Shown: positions 11,316 to 23,831 of the stretch, piece after piece
Layout: each line of letters begins with the position of its first letter
Numbering within the stretch: the stretch's first letter is position 1
Origin: Dryococelus australis
Taxonomy: Eukaryota; Arthropoda; Insecta; Phasmatodea; Phasmatidae
DNA: 64,000 nt
Reading direction: 5' to 3'
NCBI GenBank assembly: GCA_029891345.1
Contig: CM057009.1
Span: 210,732,709-210,796,708, forward strand
The notes under the pieces: generated by a model
Seen by the model: only the letters and a program-made list of their open reading frames with translations
Databases searched by the model: none
What the model was told of the DNA's origin: nothing
Position numbers and translations under genes: made by a program

Positions 11316-14300
11316 AAGTTTTTCTCTCGTCTCGTACACCCATCATAGACGGTGAAAAAGGGGCATTGAAAGTGCCTTCTAACAAAGCAGAGATGGTTGG
11401 ACAAGAGACTGTCAACTCTCTTTTATTTGGTAAGTGTTTGGGGACACTCTTTTGCAAGTGCCTTTTTGTGATGTTATAGATGCTCCGCAGCGTGGTTGAC
11501 AATGTGGTTTGGACATAGATGGCAATGGGTCAAGGCGGTGTCCCTCGACGCAGATGGGAGTGGCTCCTGGCTACTTTAGAGGAGAGCTGTGCCTTTTCCC
11601 TACCCCTGAGCTTAGCAATGTGTAGTCTGTTCAGCACACGTCACCAGAGAGGACGACCTATCTTCCAGTCCAGAGATGTCGACAGTGTAGCTGTACTCCT
11701 GGCCCTCCCAGTAAGGGGCCATTCCAAGGCACCTGCCCCTTACCTGTAGTGAAAATTTTGGCCAGTGGAATCCGCCACCAGTGAGTCGACCGAAAATGAA
11801 GAAGCGCTGGTTAAGCTTCCTGTTCCCAAGAAGAAGACATTTCTTCATAGAGGCACTCAGGTGTATGGATGAACTGTCATTTTTGAGGTGTTGGTTGGCC
11901 ACAATGCCGTTGAATGGACAGTATCCCCTCCCTCTCCCTTAGATCCTTTCATTTGTTGATCATACCCCTGTTTTTGAAATTTTTGGTGTTCCTAGTTTTG
12001 AGGCCAGCTGTTTATAATAATGTTTTGTTTGGGAGGTGCGCGCATGTATGAGAATATGTGGTTAACTTTAAGAAGTCTAGTGGTACAGTGTCTCACCCCC
12101 CTTTCATTCATTCCTTTTATTTTGAGACCAATTTGTACAATAATTGTTTTGGTCATTGAATTGTGGTACATTTTCCATTTTGCCTTATACAGACAATTGG
12201 AAGATAAGACATTTATGGTTAACTGAAAAATAGAGGAAAAGAGGTCCAAGTGTTTTGGAGTATGTTGTTTGTTGTCCACTGCTTGTGTTACTGCTGTCTC
12301 TGTAAAGTCCTAGATGTGAGACCATTTGCGAGAGGTCCTGGGCTGACTCAATGCTGTGTGCAGCGGATGTCGTTGCCGTTCAGGGGCCAGTCGAGGTGGT
12401 GATGGTTGAAAGACAGCTGAGCTGTGATGGTGACAACTCCCCTCAACCATAGTGTGCTTCAGGGTACCAGTTACCCAGACAGCTCCAAGACCTAATCCAC
12501 TCCACATTTGTACAGATAAGATGAAACCATAATGCTTTTGTTACAAATGGACTTAAAGAAAAAGAAAAATTATTTTTTTGTTGTGATGTAAGGATGTAGC
12601 TAAAAGCTAATGGGGCTTGCGAGAAATATTTGAGATAGAAAATTAATAGGGTAATGTGAAAAAGAGACATAATAGTTTTCATTTCATAGCCAAAATAATT
12701 TGATGGTTATAGTGAAAGAGAGAATTGAAAAAGATTGTTAACAAGTTGTATAATAGCATAGACTTGTTCTTTTGTCTATGAAATGTAACGAAGTAGAGAG
12801 AAAAAGAAAGAAAAACTTAAATTTTGTAGAATCATTAAGCTTAATTCTTTTAAAAGAATTATTGTTATTTTCAAGCTGAATAAAAATTTATTTTTAAAGT
12901 CCAATGTTATGTCTTTTGTGAGGACACAAATCTGGGACGTGCCTAAAAATGTTACGAAGTGATTTTTTCGATGTCATTTGTTGTTATGATGCCCTTAATC
13001 CTCTGGAAAGTTCTTTAATTTATTATTTTTCATTGTGTTTTAGGGTTTTATATCAAGTTGTTTAGTTTAAGTTTATTTCTTCTTTGCTTTGTTCAGAGGC
13101 GAGTTTTTTTTTGTGGTGTTTTGGTAATGATTTCATAATTTTTATTTTTATTCGGGTTTTGGTAATAAATTAAGAAAGTCGTTTTGCATTTGTTTTAGTA
13201 TTCATGTACTTAGGAGATTTTGCCCTTAACATGGTAGCCATGTTTTTGTTTGGATTTTAATTTGTAATAACTATATAAATTCTTTTTATTAATTTTCTAT
13301 GCAGAAGCCTTGAATTTTTTTTATTGGAAGAAATTTAAATAATTTTTCTAGAGAGCTACTGCAGGAATTTTTGCTGATCGTACCAGGCTGAGATCAGCCT
13401 TCACCCGTGTTGGCTACAGCTCGATATCACCCATTGTTTACACCACTGTCTTGGCAACGTGCCGTTATAATTTATCTGTGTTTGTGGTGCACGTGTGCTC
13501 GTAAGTTCTCGGAGCTATCACTGACGGGGACGTTTTTAACTCAACAGCTGTGATTGTAGGTCCCGCAAGGGAAAGAGAGGAGAATTGGTGCTGTGACTAG
13601 CAGAGAAATGTGTAGGACATACAGGGGTTAAGGGGGGCTAACGTCATGCTGAGCCCGTGTTTGTGAGCTGTGACAAGTTAAAATGGATGTATTGCAGTAG
13701 GACGCACAAATAGCCAGAAGTATTTCAGTATGATGTGCGCTGTTGTTGATGCGGTAAATTTTTGGTGATAACAGTTGCGGGTTAAAAGACAAGGCTGTGT
13801 TTGCGAATTGAACTTCAGAGAGTTTTATAGGTGTTGAGGCAGTTAGAGTTTGTTGCCTATTATTCTGGAGCTCAATTTTTAATGATAGTAGTCATTTACA
13901 ATTTAATTTCATGGAAGTAAATTTTTAGCTGGCCATTTATTGCAGTACTGTTCCTTGGAAAGTTGATGAGAGCCTTTGAAGAGTTTGCTATTTGTTCTAG
14001 ACGTTTTCTGGACGCAATGTTTTGACCTTTGTAAAGTAGCACTTTCCTGCATATGGTAAAGTTGTGTGCCCGTTTTGAGTTATGAAATTTTGTAACACAA
14101 CTTTTTGGTTGTTTTGGATTTGAACAGTTATGCTAACGACAAATTTTGAAACTTCTTTAAGGTAGTTCTAAAAAATAAATAATGTTGAGTTGAAAAGCAA
14201 ATTTAATTTTAAGATTTGATTGATGAAACTGCATAAAACTCCTTTGTAATTGTAAGAACCTACATTATTTACTGTTTTGTGAAAAGCCTATTTAATTCAA

Positions 14301-15097
14301 GTTTAATTTTGGAAGCTGGTATCAAAGTTTTTATTTTCTGTATACCTTTTTTTATTGTAAAGAACTAATAATTGAAAAGATAATTATTTATTTGTGGTTC
14401 AAATAAATTTTTTATGTTATCAGTTTTTTTATTGTTTAGCAAAGAAACACGTTTTGTGGTAACTATCCTATGTATACTAAATTTTAAGCCAAAGTTCGGG
14501 AAAAACGTGTTTTTGTAACTTATTTATTATTTCCAATTTAAAAACTATATTTATTTACCTGTTCATATGCAATGTTTATAAATTTGATATTGGTTGTTAA
14601 TTTTTTTAATGAGTATTTTTCTGAATTTATTAAATTTAAATTTTTTTTATCTCCTCTTTGATTTTTATATGATAGTTAATTACCCCGACCCCTTCTTTTT
14701 TTTCCTCTCTCTGAAACTGAAACAATTAATATTTTTTGTAAAGCTATTCGTTTTTGAGAGTGATTTTGATTTATTAAATTATTTATTATTTCTTTTAGTT
14801 ATTTAATTTTTCATTATCTCCTTAGTGACATTCTAAAAGATTGCGTACTACCTTTTGCATGGATTATAGATTACTGAGTGTTTCTGCTCTAACAGTGTCT
14901 TGGAAGTGTAATGTTTTAGTTTAGAAGTATAGGACTTCAAGGCCGCCCTTGTAAGTGCCTTGTGGTAGATTGCCCCGTATAGTAGTGAAAATAAGTCCGA
15001 GATGTAGGATTGACAGACTTTTATTTTATGTATTTTCCTGAGGAGTTTTTGCTGCTAAATATGTGTTGACATATACTGTTGTTGATGTGGAGTTCTA

Positions 15098-15108
15098 GAG
15101 AGAGAGGG
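15098..15108 (+). other. Polypurine tract before the right candidate LTR
   Basis: AGAGAGAGGG-like purine run lies immediately upstream of the right candidate LTR, where a plus-strand polypurine tract primes second-strand synthesis in LTR retroelements. Its placement agrees with the plus-strand orientation suggested by the primer-like site at 7357. Confidence 0.4.
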
Positions 15109-15298
15109 TATCAAAATTGAAGATGTTTGCCCATTGATAGTGTGTTTAGGTGTTTAGTTTCAGTTTTTTTTTTCCTACATCTCCTTCCCCTATGAGTTGT
15201 CGAGTTTTAGTTATTGGTCATGTTGTACCTTTTTTTCGGAAATTCTCTCCCTCCCCCCCCCCCCCCCCCCCTTTCAAGATTCTTCCAACTTTTTAACA
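15109..15298 (+). repeat. Candidate 3' long terminal repeat
   Basis: Direct repeat of 7180-7354, starting near TATCAAAATTGAAGATG and ending CAACTTTTTAACA. It contains a 19-nt C run (15253-15271) that is absent from the left copy at that length. See the left copy for the shared blocks. Confidence 0.45.
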
Positions 15299-17339
15299 AC
15301 AATATACATTAACGCACAAGGTTACATTAAATTAATTACTGATTAAAGTTGCTATAACATTCAAGTACAAATGATAAAAATCAATAAATCATTTATCTTC
15401 TTAGTAATATCACTGTGTAGTTTTCGATTTCTCTTTTTTTTTTAAACTTTGTTTAAATTATTGAAGTACGTCTAAGTTACATGATCATCAACCCGTACAA
15501 TCTGAGCCAGTAATCATATGCAATTTAATTGCTCACTGCCATCTGTCTATAAACTCGTTAAAATATGACGTGTACCACATGGTGTCACCCTTAGCCCGTT
15601 CGCTGCGCCATCAGCAGCAGTGTCTAACAGTACAACCATTGGTCGTGTGAGGGCAGCGTTACAAGAAAGTGCAGCTTAGTGTGCCACATGTGCACGAGTG
15701 CATCTGTTTTGTTTTATGTTTTTATAATTTTGCCATGGCCTTTTTCATTTATATTTTCCAGTGTTATTTTTATTATTCGCAGAAAGTGTTTATTCTTATT
15801 GTGTAGCATGCAATGTGTGAGTGTGTGAAAGTGTTTTTTTTTACATTACTTTTTCATTGCCTTCTTAAAAATTAATATATTTTATTCCAATGCATGACTC
15901 TATTTTGAAATGATTTGCATAGCATTCGTTAGTGTTATTTATTTATTTGTGAAGTGTCATTTACTTGTCTTGCACAACGACCAGTACATTTTCATGCAGC
16001 GCTTCCCTAATTATGTGAGCACAGTATTTTTCATGGCATTCTCTTACAGTGCTTCATTGTCATTCATTTGCATGTGTGGCATATCTATTATAATTATTGT
16101 TTTGTTCAGTATAGTCATTATTGTGTTCAGTGTTTCCATTATCATGTGAGTATCATACACGTGAGCAGCAGCCAGAAGCCACGACCAAACATGAACCTCC
16201 AAAACATAAGGTATAACGTAAATGACAACATGGTGGTTATTCACATTTTTCATTTGTTTTAGATATGTTGTTTTTTTTCCTTGAGTGTTTTTATACGTAA
16301 ATGAAACCGCATAATTTTCATTATAAAATTGCATAAGAAATATTACAGACAGTGGACAAAGAGCCATTCAAGTTCCACATAGAGAAATCACCATTTTCAG
16401 GTAATGTTACATCAACAACATAAGTGTAACGTGATATATATTTTTATATTTTATTGCCAATGGTTATTTTTGAATAAAGTTGAAAGTGTTTCCCTGTGCC
16501 ATCTTCTCATCAGTGTTACGTGTAAATCATTTTACTTCATCAATCATCATATTCAGTGAATAAAAGTTTTTTTTTTTTGCAGTCACACTGGAACGCCGTG
16601 CTAGGCAGCCAGCTTCCTCCATGAGTCAAGGCAGTAGTGTCCTAGTACTCATGTGGAGCGGTCATCCGTGCGTGGCCTCCTCGGGCCTTCACCATTTTCA
16701 TCAATCATGTTAACGTGCAATATGTATGTTACCGGAACATTTAAGTGTCTTGTAACCCGGGGAGAGCGCCACTCCACAACACAAGTTGTTTTGACACTGC
16801 TGGGACTTAGGCTTTCCACACAATCACCACATAGGCTTTCACAACTTTTTTCAGTAACATTGCTCTTTTTACTTTAGTGGAGAAATCGTGACATAAGTGC
16901 CTCTTTGGAGGGTTTTTGGTAAATAAATTGCAGTGTCAAATGGAATTGTGCACATATTTATTTCGTCGGCCACTTCTCGGTTGCATAACCTGCTTTCACG
17001 TAATTTTTGCAAGGAATTTAGATGGCGTGTAACAATGTCACGGGAGTGAGAAAAGCACTGGGAGAGGCTAAACAACTCCCACTAGCCTTGGCAGTAAGGA
17101 TTAGAGCAGCAGCATCATCAACAAGACGGTGGATCATCAGAGAGGGCCACTTCAGTGCAGTCGACCATACATCCCGCTTCACTCATGCTCTACACTAGCG
17201 CCCTTGGCAATATCTCAGTGAACCATCCCCAACCCTGAAACTCCTTCAATCCTCTAATGACCCAAACCAAACACATTCAAATACATTGAAAAAAGTATTG
17301 TGCAAATACAATATCAAAATAATATAATGAAAATAAAGC
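15299..17339. other. Unassigned AT-rich sequence
   Basis: No protein family is recognised. A GC-richer patch lies at about 15540-15700 and another at 16590-17200, where a plus-strand 74-codon frame (16653-16877) has no recognisable domain. Overlapping open frames on both strands near 15910-16370 are hydrophobic, AT-driven and unconvincing. Confidence 0.5.
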
Positions 17340-17344
17340 AGTGC

Positions 17345-17930
17345 TCAGGTTTACTGAAAATACTTTAATCGGGTCAGAAGATTCGCAATATCAGTAACAA
17401 ATGATCGACATCTGCATAATCTGTAAAAGGAGTGATTGGCCCAACTCGAGTTGTGAGGTATATACTCAAGTAACTCTGGCAATGTCAAAATCAGGAATTG
17501 GCAACACATGTGACTGGTCAGGCATTGTGGCAGTAGATATGGGCAAATAATATAGTTATTCACAATGCCTGTCCAGATGTTCACACAGAATTTGAATTGG
17601 TTGGCCATGACAACCATTGTGCGAGGGTTGGTATCATCCCACTTGTGACTATTTCGACTATTGAAATAGCCATCTCAGGTGAATGTTGCCTTGTCTGTAG
17701 AATAGAAAATTGAGAACCAGTTCACAATGCTGTAGAAACAACTATTATAAATTATACAGAGGCACACAATCTGCTCTCCCTGGTACTTGTACACAATACA
17801 AATTCAGCTGTTTGTGCATGATAGACAATACTATGATGTGCAAAACATCCATTCTGTTTGCAATGGTACTGGTGCTTGTTTAACTAATTCTCCTCCACAC
17901 AATGCAGTTCTGCTTCTTCAATATTTAAAG
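17345..17930 (-). pseudogene. IS630/mariner-type transposase, central catalytic remnant
   Basis: The minus-strand frame at 17351-17617 reads MANQFKFCVNIWTGIVNNY, then PYLLPQCL and LPELLEYIP. This matches the family block VNVWAGIVGDYLIGPYxLPxRLTG...LPELLEDVP that lies between the first and second catalytic aspartates. Upstream in shifted frames (about 17640-17930) are pieces resembling the FSDEATFTRDG-N-SRNSHxW region. Below 17400 the frame shifts again, where the QHDGAP motif should be. N- and C-termini are missing. It differs from the 1.5-kb fragment by covering an earlier part of the same protein type. It ends about 320 bp before the SINE at 18268. Confidence 0.75.
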
Positions 17931-18253
17931 TAAGAACATTCTTTGGGCACCCAGCTCCACCTTGTCTGCAAAATAAACCTTCACATAGTCGCTGAGTGTC
18001 AGCAGTGAATATATCGTGTGTACATTGATTGTGTGCAGGATATTGTGGTACAGCCATGCTGCTACTCTTGTATTGCCTCTCACTTCACTCTATAACAGGA
18101 CCATGCCTATCAGCTCCGTGTTAGTGCATGGCACCATGTCGACTAGTAAGCATGCTCAGGGCAGTGATTTCATGCATGCAAATGATGATTGGATAGAGAA
18201 CTATCATAGAGTAGGCAATGCATGATGGTTGTAGTCTCCCCATTAGATCAAAT

Positions 18254-18489
18254 TACTACCTACATTAGGTGATCCGGGTTGAATCACCGGCCGGATCACT
18301 CCGGGTTTTTGCATGTGGGAATCATGCCAGACAATGCCAATGGTCGGCGAGTTTTCTCGGGGATCTCCTATTTCCCTCGCCCTTTCATTCTGGTGCTGCT
18401 TCATACTAACCTTAGTCACCCTCATCAACTCTCAAGACCTTGATGTTAAGAGCCATCCAAATCTCTTCACTCACATACTACCTACATTA
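18254..18489 (+). mobile_element. tRNA-derived SINE (family A), copy 1, with 14-bp target duplication
   Basis: The body (18268-18475) is bounded by perfect 14-bp direct repeats, TACTACCTACATTA, at 18254-18267 and 18476-18489. The body starts within the tRNA-like head (GGTGATCCGGGTTGAATC), so the 5' end is truncated. It then continues through GTGGGAATCATGCCAGACAA, TTTTCTCGGGGATCTCC and ATCTCTTCACTCA. These blocks match copy 2 at 28363-28606 (minus strand) over the whole body and copy 3 at 51.2-51.45 kb more weakly. Such elements are transcribed by RNA polymerase III and moved by a LINE partner; which LINE is unknown. Confidence 0.9.
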
Positions 18490-18520
18490 AATCTGGTCTG
18501 TCTTATTGATGGCAGTAATT

Positions 18521-19225
18521 GGGCCATTCCAGATGAAATCATAAGAATTTTTTTTTTTTTAATTGGAAGCTGCACCATATTTTGGTTTCCATAAAAATTT
18601 GTTCCAATGTTACCCTATCCTCAAGATGAAAGAAAAACATTAATTTATAATTTTTCCTACAACAAGTGGATGACGGCAGCCATTTTCCATACATACTGCA
18701 AGCAAATTTCCCAGATTGCTGAGGTTTACACAACTAGAAGCAATATTTTTAATAAGCCACCTATTGCAAAGTTTTTAGCGTCATTTTAAAGCTTACATAA
18801 GATACTATTATGCTGTGTATATATATATATAAAATTAAAGATATTTTGTATTTTCAATATGGCAGCCATCTGCTTTCACCATTCAGATGACTCTATTACC
18901 CTATATTATACCTCCCCCTGCTTCACCAACATTGCATTTAAAGATCTGATCTTTGGTGTGCTTAGTGTCTACATGTAGAAGAGTGTGCAACATCAATGTT
19001 ATCTGGGTTGAAGACTTCCTTCCTAGAAAAAATTGGGACAAAATAAAACTTGAGTTTTTTTATGAAAGATACTCTTGATGAATAGCTATAGGACACAAGT
19101 TGTCCCATTCTGTTATTTTCAACCCTGTTAAGTACACGGGCCTTTGAAAACACAAAAAAAGTCTATTTTTTAATTTAATCTATAGTGCATTATATAATCC
19201 CACTTCATTCTGAATGTGATTAATT
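18521..19225 (+). repeat. Left terminal inverted repeat, about 705 bp
   Basis: Outermost GGGCCATTCCAGATGAAATC, inner edge near CACTTCATTCTGAAT. It includes a short (TA)n at about 18816-18831 that occupies the place of a CA/TG run in the right copy. Coding-looking frames inside it are not conserved between the two copies and are ignored. Confidence 0.85.
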
Positions 19226-21350
19226 AAAGTGTGTCAAAGGAATGCATATGTGAATTACCATTGCGTTAGATGAAGAATGTGCCAATATAAGATTTCTTCG
19301 TTCTGGCAAGTAACCTCAAAATATCAACAACAGCTTTATGTATAACAAGTACCTACACTGCACAAGTTAATTCATTTTAGCCGTGGTACCAATCAATTAA
19401 ATTTTACTGCTATATCTGTATTTCACTCAGTTTGTTGCTTATGTTGTGTGTTCTTCCATTGTAAGTTACTACCTCAAGTGGTGACAACAATCTTTAAATA
19501 TTCAATTGTTTCACCTATACCAATTCCTTTGTAAGTTTGAAGTGAGTGCTTGGGCCTTTAGTATGAAAAAATATGACCTTGTACATTTCTTGTCTCTACA
19601 CAGTTTCTTTGCCTGTAACAATTCCAACCCACCAGTCACCAACATAAATAAAACACACATATAATTCAGGTCTGGCAAAACAGCTTGTGGTTTGGTGATG
19701 AGTACCAGTAAATACTTCTGCGATAATGAGTATTGGTAGACAAAGGGGCAGCTCTTGTCAATGGACGCAGGGGCACTTGCCCTCCCAAATAAAATTTTAC
19801 ACGTCATAGCAAATAAATGTTTTTATAGACCTTTTTTTCATATTATAAGTGTAAAAGTAACATATTTTATCATTAATTTATATATCACTAGCTTTGGGGC
19901 ACAGGCTTTGGGGCATGCTGCTGTATATTTTTTCCTTGTTGAAGGCACACGAGGCATCTCGGAAATAGCCTAAGTGCAGTAGATTCAGGGCACAAGCCGT
20001 CTGTGCCTATGCAGTTTAGGCAGTGCTGTAACAGCTCGATAAATGGTAGGTGTGTCTCGTCTGCGATGTGTTTTCTGACGACGTAACACATTATGTAATG
20101 TTACTGTTGCAGTATTATATTCAAGGCCTGAGAATTTGTGAATATTTTGAAAATAACAGTGCATGATATCATAGTTTTTAAAGTTTGTGTTATACTCAAT
20201 TGTTAATGTTTATACACAGAATTTTTGTTGCTGTGTTAAGGCCTGTCTACAATTGGCCATACTGAGGACATGTCTGAATCTTCAAGTCAAGTGACATCAC
20301 ATTTATGCAGTCCACATTGATCTACAAATGCATTGTCCGAAAGAGAGCTTTCTGAATATGACATTAGATCGCACTCACAGTAAATTTGGCAGATTGTTTG
20401 TTGTTACACAATGATTTTTGTACTGCTGAATTGTTGATTATATAATGTCAGCCATGTGTGATTTAAATATTTATTTATCTTTATGATATAGACCCTAATG
20501 TTTTAGTTTAAATAAGCTCGGCAACTGACATCCAAGAATTTTATTTTACCTTTATATTTTTAAAGTGTTCATCCTTTATATTAAATAGTTCAGACCAATG
20601 CAGACTGCACTAATTAGCATTTCATCACATACGTTTCGAGAAAATCTACCGCAAGTTCATTGTTTATGTTTGCAAAGTGAACATTCTACGAATGCCCACG
20701 AAGTACCCGTAGTGTTATTTTTCTATCATGTTAGGACACAACTTGGGAGAAAAGTTCAGTTTTCTGAATGCTTTAAAAAAAATGACTTGGAACACAGATT
20801 GGCTTGGGACACGGGAGGTTGGGACAGCGCCATGATGTAAAGAGGATCATGTGCACTAATCAGCGTATCTTTGTCTTAAGACACAGGTTTGGATATAGCA
20901 CAATTGTTGATAGGCCTTTCCAGAACTTATGTGTTGCATGCCGTATTCATTCAAAAAACAAAGTGAACAGAATAAATTTTTTTTAGGGAAGCAGTTAGTG
21001 TACCACGACAGGCATTCAATTAAAAATCTTGGCCCTTTGTGACCACGACATATTCTAACGCAAACCTATCTTATCCAAAAGAGAAATTATACATGTAATT
21101 TGAATAATGAAAGTTGTAATGCTGAGGCAGGTAGATATAAGAAATCAGTTGACTGAAGTATACAGAAGTTTAGTTAAGATACACAATGATCTAGTATAAA
21201 TAATATATACATAATTTCAACAGTAAATGAATTAAATTTATTTTGTAGATTTTTTTTAGTAGTCTTTGAGATCATGATGAAACTGCTAATAATGAAAACC
21301 CAGTGTGTTTAGAGGTTTGTTATTTTGTTGCATCTTCAATAAAGTATAAT
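19226..21350. other. Left interior of the long-TIR element, no recognised gene
   Basis: About 2.1 kb between the left inverted repeat and the transposase-like pseudogene. A plus-strand frame at 20598-20840 (80 codons) has no family I recognise. It might be remains of a second element gene, but nothing supports a function. Confidence 0.45.
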
Positions 21351-21359
21351 ATTAATTTT

Positions 21360-23420
21360 TAACTTTGTTCTCTCCTTTGCAATTCTTCCTGGAGCACCAC
21401 TGGGTAGACAGCAAGATTATCTGCCTCTACTAGAACAAAACCATGATGCTGTCTTGTATTGGGAATGGTTTTAGTTTCTTGATATTGACTTTCAAGTAAC
21501 TTCTCTTCACAAACAATATCTTCTGATGGCACAAAGAAAAATATTATTCCAGAAATTTTGCTTGAACAAAATTTGAACATTTTTTGTGGCTATACAATGC
21601 CGTTTTCAGTGGTTCTTTGGAAATTAGCCTTTGTCACAAGACACTTAACTGTACCTCTGGCACTATCACACTGACTTTTGCAATCTGATGTGACAAAAAA
21701 AAACCCATTCAGCAGACAGACCAAAATCATCTTTGTGCTTAAGCCAGGTTAACAAAGATTTTTATATTTTGTTTTTGTACTGAGAAGCTGAACTATCATT
21801 ACAATAATACACTTTTGTCCAGTTGAGAAATCTGTCTTTCAAATGTTGAAGCAGAACTTTTTGAAAGATGTGAACAGCTACAGTATTTGTATCAATAGTC
21901 GCTGATAACACAAAAGGTTTAGCACTTTGTGTAACCACTTTTTTTTATAATATGCAACAAATAAGTGTAATGTGGAATGTGTGTTAACTCAATGAAATGC
22001 CTGTAATTCATCTTGCATCACAAAAATATAGTTTTCTGAGAAATCACCCGAAATTATGCACTCAGCAGAAGTAATATCTTATTTTTTGAATTTAGAAAAT
22101 CAAACTGACATTTTGCAATAAAGTGATGGATTTTTAATTTCATCAACTTTTCCTTTAGATTAATCAAACACTCTTCCATATTTTTCACTAAGGTTGCAAA
22201 CTCACTGCGGTCAGATGACAACCATTATCTGTACTTTATTTCACTCAGTAACTCATCTTCCTAACAGATGATTCCATCCAAAACATCAACTCCAGGACAT
22301 TTATGACATTGTGAAAGAACACAACTTTCTTTTCAATCATCACCAACAATCATTTTCATTAAATCTTTGCATGAAATTTTACTCAGTGTAGCTGCCAACA
22401 TTTGGTGTTGTAGGCACACACATTCGAAATGTGTTCCATTAGCACCAGCTAGCATGCAACACTTTGGCCTTAATGAAGCAAACTTTGAAAACCCTATCTT
22501 CATACGTGGGTGAGTTTCTTGAATTTCAAGTAAACATTTAAATGAAAGAGTACTAGATATTTTTGTTCTTTTGTCTTTGGGAGATTTGACTGTTACACAG
22601 TCCTTTAAACCAAGCATGATTCTGCTTACATTATCAATCTTGTAACAATATGTTACAACTTTTACGGTTTCATTACTTAAGCAATTTCTACTCATTTTGT
22701 TATCAACATTTGGTAACACACCATGTTGTGCCTTTAAAAGTATTGCATTTCTACTGCACTTAAACTCAGCTTTGGTTTTACAAATGCTCCAGCATTTTGA
22801 TACCAAACTTAAAATTTTGTATTTCTCATCAGTTGTGCAAATTTCTCCTTTAACTCTTCTATTAATTCAAGGTAACCTAAATTGGTATTTGAAGTAATTT
22901 CTTCTAGGTTAGTAGCATCATTGGGAAATGAGATATCTGTTTATAATTTTACACGATAGGTTATCAATATTTTGCTCCATTATTTGTCTTCTGTTACACA
23001 GAGGAAAACTTTGTAAACGAATAGGAGATTCCTGCAGAGCAGCACATGCATGGTTACCAGATTCTGAGCAATGCATTATGGCTCAAAAGTACCATCATTG
23101 TTGTGTTCTTCTCCATCAAACTCTAATTCTACAGTTTTATTCAACTTCTGAAAACAGCGTGCACATACCGCCTTACATTGTATAAGTTTCAGATGTTGAT
23201 GTTTAGCAGACAGCTGCATGGTGACATCCCTTAAGACTTCAAAATAGGTTTCTTGTGCATGATAAATGGGTCACAATATTTATTACCATATAAATGAAAG
23301 AACTTGTCAATATATTCTTGTAATGGTATGGACAGATATTTTCAACTTCATCCACACCTGTTCTAAGTATAATTAATGTTTTTATTTCATCATTTATGTC
23401 ACTTAAAATTATTAACCCTG
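21360..23420 (-). pseudogene. Transposase-like protein of an unclassified family, inactivated
   Basis: Fragments in order on the minus strand follow a single protein plan of about 650-700 residues. The N-terminal part is cysteine/histidine-rich (CPYHYKEY, YCDPFIMHKK near 23.3 kb; CARCF near 23.1 kb). Next comes a 157-codon frame (22333-22806) with NETVKVV, DNVSRIMLG, KIGFSKFASLRP and MLAGANGTHFECVC. Then SGDFSENYIFVMQDELQ (about 22.05 kb), TNTVAVHIFQK, CNDSSASQYKN (about 21.8 kb), DDFGLSAEWVFF, CDSARGTVK, and at the C-terminus SGIIFFFV and TIPNTRQHHGFV (21359-21580). From memory, uncharacterised proteins with this motif series are common in insect and cnidarian genomes. Conserved acidic residues in the GDFSENY, ND/SDG and AEW or CD..GGT motifs suggest an RNase H-like DDE/DDD nuclease; that is inference. 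At least five stops and several frameshifts, one in a T run near 21690, make it non-functional. Confidence 0.7.
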
Positions 23421-23831
23421 ATTATCAAGAGTAAACAACTTTATGACACTTATATTTAACCAAACGGCCAACAGAACACTCCCATTGTCACTTGAATTGA
23501 ATACAAACATGCCATCAGGACAGCCAACAAAAGACTGAAGCTCCAGGCAGGATGCATCTAATCATATGCTTATCTGCATGATGCTATCTCATGAAACAGT
23601 TGCATCATCTTCAGACTTTTGAACATTACATTAGGCTAAAACATCTCTTCATGAATTTTGCCATTGATTTTTCTTAAGTTAAATTGTCTATAGTTGTCAA
23701 ATAAATTATAGTACAGCAGGTAAACATTTATTTATTTCTATTTATGTAGTTGCAAAATTGTAAATCTTTAAATTTTTTTACATTGCACTGCCCAAACAGT
23801 GAATTAACACTTAGTACCTCCTGTTACCTTA

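Noticed and set aside
13560..13610. AATTGGTGCTGTGAC after a purine-rich stretch, resembling an LTR end plus primer site
   Set aside because: No matching repeat copy and no clear tRNA match.
18962..19153. Minus-strand frame inside the left TIR as a second element gene
   Set aside because: The frame is not kept in the other TIR copy.
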